Positions 59,841-64,000 of a stretch of 64,000 nt of DNA are shown piece after piece; within the stretch, counting starts at the first letter, position 1, and each line of letters begins with the position of its first letter. Below the pieces are notes generated by a model. It was not told the DNA's origin. It ran no database searches and saw only the letters and a program-made list of their open reading frames with translations. The DNA is taken from assembly GCA_014728115.1 (NCBI GenBank), contig WJME01000125.1:1-64000 (forward strand). Direction: 5' to 3'. A program made the translations under genes and the position numbers. This DNA comes from Candidatus Zhuqueibacterota bacterium. Its GTDB lineage: Bacteria > Zhuqueibacterota > Zhuqueibacteria > Residuimicrobiales > Oceaniaggregativiventaceae.

Positions 59841-60245
59841 CTAGACGTGCGCCAGGGCTGTCTTGCCCACAGGAAAGACATTGAATCCCATGTCATACAA
59901 TCGCTGATGGTCCAGGATATTGCGGCCGTCAAAGATAAAGGCCGGCTTGGGCATCGAGTCAAAGATTTTTTTATAATCCAGGGTTTTAAAGACATCCCAC
60001 TCGGTGAGTATTGCAATCGCATGGGCATCTTGTGCGGCTTTATAGGGATCCGGCTCCAGTTCGATACGATCCATGAGGTCCAGCAGATCGATCCGCGCAT
60101 TATCCAGGGCCTGGGGATCGGTGATGACGACCCTGGCCTGTTCCTGCACCAGTTGGCGGGTCACCTCTATGGCCGGAGATTCGCGTGTGTCGCCGGTATT
60201 GGCTTTGAATGCGAATCCGAACAGGGCGATGCGTTTTCCGACCAC
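59841..60245 (-). pseudogene. ugd: UDP-sugar dehydrogenase C-terminal fragment
   Basis: 134 codons covering only the UDP-binding C-terminal domain of UDP-glucose/GDP-mannose dehydrogenases: VGKRIALFGFAFKANTGDTRESPAIEVTRQL, VVITDPQAL, AIAILTEWDVFKTLDY, FIFDGRNILDH. The NAD-binding and central domains (~300 residues) are missing; homology ends just upstream, before a TAG. It is a 5'-truncated remnant without a good ribosome site and probably not functional. Loss may follow a deletion that joined it to the SDR gene region. Confidence 0.85.
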
Positions 60246-60333
60246 GGTAGAGAGGTGGCCAGAGTGCTATATGTAAAGAAATAAGATTATTCGAGGAATG
60301 CAAGCAAAAGCAATCCAAAAATTGACAGATATG

Positions 60334-61020
60334 CTAACCTCTTTTCAGCTGCAACATCCATTTTCTGAATTTAACCAGTGGAATGACGATTTTGGGAGCG
60401 GTATAGCGCACCGGCTGTTTGTCGATGCAGCGCATGAGATGGTTGACGGCCTGGTCCAGGCTCATCATGAACGGTTTGACATCACCTTGTGCCATTTTGG
60501 TATCCACGAATCCGAATCTGACATTGGTCACGGCCACACCGTCTTTTTTGAGTGCCAGCGCCAGACTTTCGAGATAAGCAGAGAATCCGGCTTTGGAAGC
60601 GTGATAGCTGGGCGCTTCCGGGGAGAGCATGTCATCGGCCACACTCGAGAGTCCGATGAGATGGCCCTTGCCCGTTGCGACCATGGCCGGGATAATGACC
60701 GCTGCGGTTTTGACCAGTCCCGTCAGATTGACCTCGAAAATGTTCACTTCGTTTTGCATATCCCGCGGATTCAGCAACTCGCCGATACCAGGGCAATAGA
60801 GGCACAGAGCCAAATCCGGGTGGTCTTTTAGTATCGACTGCAAAAGCGAGGTATATTCGGGCTGTTGCACCTCGATGACATGGTGCGTATACGGCTCGCC
60901 GGCAATGGGAGATTCGCTTCGAGAGACCCCGATGATGGTCCATGACCTGTTCAAGAGCTCGCGGGTGAGGGCCAGCCCGATGCCGTCGGAATTGCCGATG
61001 ATCAGGGCGGTGTTGGGCAT
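60334..61020 (-). CDS. Short-chain dehydrogenase/reductase
   Basis: 228 residues from ATG 61020 with AAAGGAG. NAD(P)-binding IIGNSDGIGLALTRELL (Asn-Ser in place of the common Ala-Ser), catalytic serine LSSVADD, and YHASKAGF (YxxxK). It is a classical SDR of cytoplasmic location. The substrate is not deducible. Confidence 0.9.
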   Translation of the reverse strand: MPNTALIIGNSDGIGLALTRELLNRSWTIIGVSRSESPIAGEPYTHHVIEVQQPEYTSLLQSILKDHPDLALCLYCPGIGELLNPRDMQNEVNIFEVNLTGLVKTAAVIIPAMVATGKGHLIGLSSVADDMLSPEAPSYHASKAGFSAYLESLALALKKDGVAVTNVRFGFVDTKMAQGDVKPFMMSLDQAVNHLMRCIDKQPVRYTAPKIVIPLVKFRKWMLQLKRG

Positions 61021-61243
61021 GATGTTCTCCTTTTGATATGACATTGATACGGGTTAGGGGTGGATTGGGTTTCAAATTCAGGATGGTGCATTTTTAGAAC
61101 CGCTAATGAACGCGAATGAACACAAAGGGTCGTTTTCAAGATATGAATGAATCCAAAGCGCCAAAAACAAAGGGCACGATGGGCACAAAGAGACGAGAAC
61201 AGAACAAACCGATCGTTGGTCATAATTTTTAGAGTTTGTGGCA
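61021..61243. repeat. Intergenic remnant of a dispersed repeat
   Basis: Contains ACCGCTAATGAACGCGAATGAACACAAAG (from ~61099), related to the inverted repeats at 52.85-53.02 kb. About 220 bp without a gene. Confidence 0.5.
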
Positions 61244-62566
61244 TTAAAAGAGATAATAGGATATTTTGAAATCGAATGTCCATAGTATAGGATTCAGGTA
61301 AATCAAGTTTTCATCATGTTTTATTGCAGAAACAGATCCGGTATATGAAAACCGGCTGTCAGCACGGGGAACATATTCCAGTCCGAGAGAAAATCGTATA
61401 TCCTGCAACCGTTTTTGTTTAATATTGACATGATCGTAGATCCACCTAAAGTAGCTGATTTGGTCGTGATGGGATTGGGTGGTCAAATAGAGCTGTTCGA
61501 CACCCGCGCCGATGAACGGGCGCAGTCCGGTTTTGTTTCGAAATCGGTACAATAAATACATTCTGAAAAAAGACCCATTGATTTGCAAATCTGAGAGATG
61601 AAATGAATAGGAATAATAGGGCGGCGCTTGGTTATCGAAAAAATCTTGTCTGACATCATAGAAAATTTTTTCATGATAGACCAAAAACCTTCCGACGTCG
61701 AGTCCTAACACAGCATTGTGAAAAATGTTATATTGCAGGCCCAGATTAAACCCGGGATAGTAAATCTGAGGTACATCTGAAGAATAGGTCATTTTTGATG
61801 TGAAATTTGGATTTTCACCCTGATAAGGGGAACGGTGCCTGAAATCAAATGCATCCACTTTATTCAGCGAAACACCTGTATTTAGAGAAAACCTGTTCCT
61901 GTATCTTGTCTTTGTAGAGAGTGCCATTTTGGTTTTTCTTTTTTCATAGATGATTTCCAGAGCGTGTTGAATCTCATTAAATTTTATGATTGCATCATTA
62001 TGAATAATACGGGAGGGTAACGAGTTGAGATACTTTATATTGGCGGTATGCAAAATCGAATCACATCGTTCCGGATGTCCCTTATATAACTCTTTTTTTG
62101 CCCGGTCCAAAAGCAAATTCAATTCTGGATTGTATTTATTGCGGAAAAAGTTAAAAATCCAAAAATATCGGTATGCCGTTTTATAACGACTATTGTTATA
62201 ATTGACAATCATTTTTTTTGCCGGAATATCCAGGGTGCTGTGTCCATACTCTATGAAAAGATTGGCTGATTCAAAGATGGTTTGCATCTGCTGTCTGATT
62301 TTGTCTGCTTGCAGACGATCCACGCGTTTGATTCTTTTAATCAGCAAAAGATATTTTTCGAATGCCTTGATATAGAACTCTTGCTCTATAGCGTTCGAGG
62401 TCTTTGACAAAAGTTCGATATCCTTTTTGATCAATTCGACCGTATTTCCAAACTCTCCACTTGTCAGTGTTGAATCAATTTCGTGAAACGAATAGGTGAA
62501 AAGGTTTGGTTGAGCGATTGCAGGCATAGAGACGAATAAAAAAATTGTTACAACAAGTCTGAACAT
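61244..62566 (-). CDS. Hypothetical outer-membrane-barrel-like protein (1)
   Basis: 440 residues from ATG 62566 (AAGGTG upstream). Signal MFRLVVTIFLFVSMPAIAQP. The N-terminal half (~20-215) is helical and charged (LTSGEFGNTVELIKKDIELL, YLLLIKRIKRVDRLQADKI). The C-terminal half shows alternating beta-strands ending in KISYYLF, with GLRPFIGAGVEQLYL. The design matches the next gene although sequence similarity is low. No family is recognised. Confidence 0.6.
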   Translation of the reverse strand: MFRLVVTIFLFVSMPAIAQPNLFTYSFHEIDSTLTSGEFGNTVELIKKDIELLSKTSNAIEQEFYIKAFEKYLLLIKRIKRVDRLQADKIRQQMQTIFESANLFIEYGHSTLDIPAKKMIVNYNNSRYKTAYRYFWIFNFFRNKYNPELNLLLDRAKKELYKGHPERCDSILHTANIKYLNSLPSRIIHNDAIIKFNEIQHALEIIYEKRKTKMALSTKTRYRNRFSLNTGVSLNKVDAFDFRHRSPYQGENPNFTSKMTYSSDVPQIYYPGFNLGLQYNIFHNAVLGLDVGRFLVYHEKIFYDVRQDFFDNQAPPYYSYSFHLSDLQINGSFFRMYLLYRFRNKTGLRPFIGAGVEQLYLTTQSHHDQISYFRWIYDHVNIKQKRLQDIRFSLGLEYVPRADSRFSYTGSVSAIKHDENLIYLNPILWTFDFKISYYLF

Positions 62567-62667
62567 CTTTTTCACCTTTTTTATTGAAAACGCGATTTTG
62601 TTTTCGGACGCCATTTAGTGCCGAGCCTGTATGGGCCCATGCCTCATTGGGTATCTTTAGCCAGTAG

Positions 62668-63927
62668 CTAAAACACCACCCCCACTGCCATGCCGACTGA
62701 AAAATCCATGGGTCGTATGAAATCATTGTGTTTGGCATTGTAATAAAGCGCAAAACAAGAGTGGATCATCACCGAATGCATGGTGCGGGGGATATATTCG
62801 AATCCGAATTGCACCAATCCCCTGGGGGTTTGCAGGGTTTCTTTATCGATAGCAAAGTGCTTGATCGTTTGCACGGTTTCGTCACCGACCTTGCGTTCTG
62901 TAAGAGCTGTCACATCGGTTGGCCGGCGTTCGGCGATGAGATAGCCGGCACCGGCACCGACATAGGGACGAATTCGTGTGGTATTGCGAAAGAGCCAGTT
63001 GACATGCACGTGGGTGTGTATTCGCCTCATATCGAATTGTAATGCAACGAGTGCCTGATCATTCTGGTTGTGATAGGGGAGAGAGGAATATGACATATCG
63101 GAGCCCAATATAAAGCGTCCGAGCCAATAGGTGTTCACCCTGGCTTGAATACCTGCGCCGACTCCTGCAGGTAGGGTGACACCGGTGAGGGGTTCATCGG
63201 GATAAGCTCCTTTGCTATGCAGGGTGAAATCGGCATTGGAAACGGGATTGCGCACACAGAGGCTGCCGCCTGCCAGCAGGGCGATACGCGGGTTGACAGG
63301 GATGTCGAGGTTCCAGTCCTGCCTCTCTTTTTGATCCAGCCGTTGCTTTAACTGATATTGCAGAAAATTCAGGCTATCGGCCAGCGCCTGCAGGCGCGTG
63401 TTGCGATCCGCAGTAAAGGTGACAGTATCGACAATGATCCTGGCACTGTCGAGCTGATTTCGGTGCAGCAGTTCATATCCCAGCTGCACCACCTTTCGGA
63501 TGTTCGCTATTCTTTGACGTTTGGCCCGGCTGTCAAAGAAATAGGCAATGGTATACCATTTATAGGCCTGGTCATAAGCGCCGTTCTCTTGTGCGTGAAG
63601 CGATTTTTGATAGAGTTCGATCGCGCGGTCGTGTTTGAATTGTTGTGCGACCCCCCTGAGTTGCTCGAGCCGTTGCTTGATATGATCCTCACTTTTTGTC
63701 GTGATGATCGTGTTGACGTGTTCGATGATGTGCAGATAAGGGCTCATTGGGTCAGCGGGCGGCCCGCTGCTTTGCACGGAATCGATAAATGTCCGAACGG
63801 CTGAAAAATCTCCCCGGGCCATGAGAGAGTCGAGATGAGCGATTTGCTGTGCAGACGGGTCATGCTGTGCAGCACGGGTGTGGCTGAAAACAAGACCAAA
63901 AACGAGGAACCAAAGAGCATATTTCAT
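62668..63927 (-). CDS. Hypothetical outer-membrane-barrel-like protein (2)
   Basis: 419 residues. Signal MKYALWFLVFGLVFSHTRA. The first half has helices reminiscent of tetratricopeptide-like repeats (QQIAHLDSLMARGDFSAVRTFID, RAIELYQKSLHAQENGAYDQAYKWYTIAYFF). The second half is beta-rich (RIRPYVGAGAGYLIAERR, RGLVQFGFEYIPRTMHSVMI) and ends in MDFSVGMAVGVVF. Together with 61244-62566 it forms a tandem pair of unknown function, likely surface or outer-membrane proteins. Confidence 0.6.
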   Translation of the reverse strand: MKYALWFLVFGLVFSHTRAAQHDPSAQQIAHLDSLMARGDFSAVRTFIDSVQSSGPPADPMSPYLHIIEHVNTIITTKSEDHIKQRLEQLRGVAQQFKHDRAIELYQKSLHAQENGAYDQAYKWYTIAYFFDSRAKRQRIANIRKVVQLGYELLHRNQLDSARIIVDTVTFTADRNTRLQALADSLNFLQYQLKQRLDQKERQDWNLDIPVNPRIALLAGGSLCVRNPVSNADFTLHSKGAYPDEPLTGVTLPAGVGAGIQARVNTYWLGRFILGSDMSYSSLPYHNQNDQALVALQFDMRRIHTHVHVNWLFRNTTRIRPYVGAGAGYLIAERRPTDVTALTERKVGDETVQTIKHFAIDKETLQTPRGLVQFGFEYIPRTMHSVMIHSCFALYYNAKHNDFIRPMDFSVGMAVGVVF

Positions 63928-64000
63928 AGGGCGTCTTTCTGATCGAGTGAATGATAATTTTTTCGAGTGCAGAGCGGTAGAGCAATTATTTATTAATACG

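Overview
The window looks like a chromosomal segment of a heterotrophic, saccharolytic bacterium of the Fibrobacteres-Chlorobi-Bacteroidetes (FCB) superphylum, perhaps a KSB1/Calditrichota-like lineage. Five secreted proteins end in the same C-terminal module (QNYPNPFNP ... SGVYFYR ... KKMLLLK), the type IX secretion/sorting-type domain of that superphylum. Four other exported proteins have twin-arginine leaders (SRRSF, NRRSF, NRRDF, SRRAF). Phylum placement is inference from these traits; no rRNA or tRNA gene was seen.

Layout. 1-13.6 kb (+): end of a TonB-dependent receptor, then a polysaccharide-degradation block. It holds two tandem five-bladed-propeller glycosidase-like proteins, a modular alginate-lyase-like protein with a sorting domain, two tandem Tat-exported TIM-barrel-like proteins of unrecognised family, an alpha/alpha-barrel protein and a GH1 beta-glucosidase. 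14.4-19.96 kb: a large modular deacetylase-like secreted protein (+), then an SMP-30/gluconolactonase, a metallo-beta-lactamase-fold protein and a DUF89 protein (-). 20.0-23.7 kb (-): a PadR-controlled cluster of a zinc ribbon protein, two MinD/ferredoxin ATPases, two NifX-type proteins and a DUF5320 protein. It resembles the orange-protein (ORP)/Fe-S clusters of anaerobes, and a folded RNA candidate lies beside it. 23.9-29.7 kb (-): an MFP-RND-TolC efflux operon. 30-32 kb (+): an EcsC-family protein and a secreted thioredoxin-like/DsbD-alpha protein whose CxxC motif is UGA-Pro-Tyr-Cys, i.e. a probable selenoprotein with a SECIS-like hairpin. 32-34.5 kb (-): a heparinase II/III-like lyase. 34.6-43 kb (+): RapA, an RRM protein, an epimerase, an FAD oxidoreductase and a DEAD-box helicase. 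43-45.2 kb: a broken RelBE-type toxin-antitoxin pair and a LamG protein, flanked by two copies of a repeat with terminal inverted repeats. 45.3-57.3 kb: a GH3 enzyme, an AbiEii-type and a Phd/VapC-type toxin-antitoxin pair, surface proteins, a GH67-like enzyme and a sulfatase. 57.6-64 kb (-): an AT-rich LVIVD-repeat protein, a truncated UDP-sugar dehydrogenase, an SDR and two related outer-membrane-barrel-like proteins.

Taken together, the carbohydrate genes suggest a scavenger of uronic-acid-rich and possibly sulfated polysaccharide: surface depolymerases and lyases feed a TonB receptor and periplasmic or cytoplasmic glucosidases. The substrate is inferred, not shown. The strongest unexpected signals are the UGA-containing CxxC protein, the folded RNA candidate at 20.04-20.13 kb, the perfect operator-like palindrome before padR, the duplicated unassigned TIM-barrel family, and the toxin gene interrupted by one amber codon.
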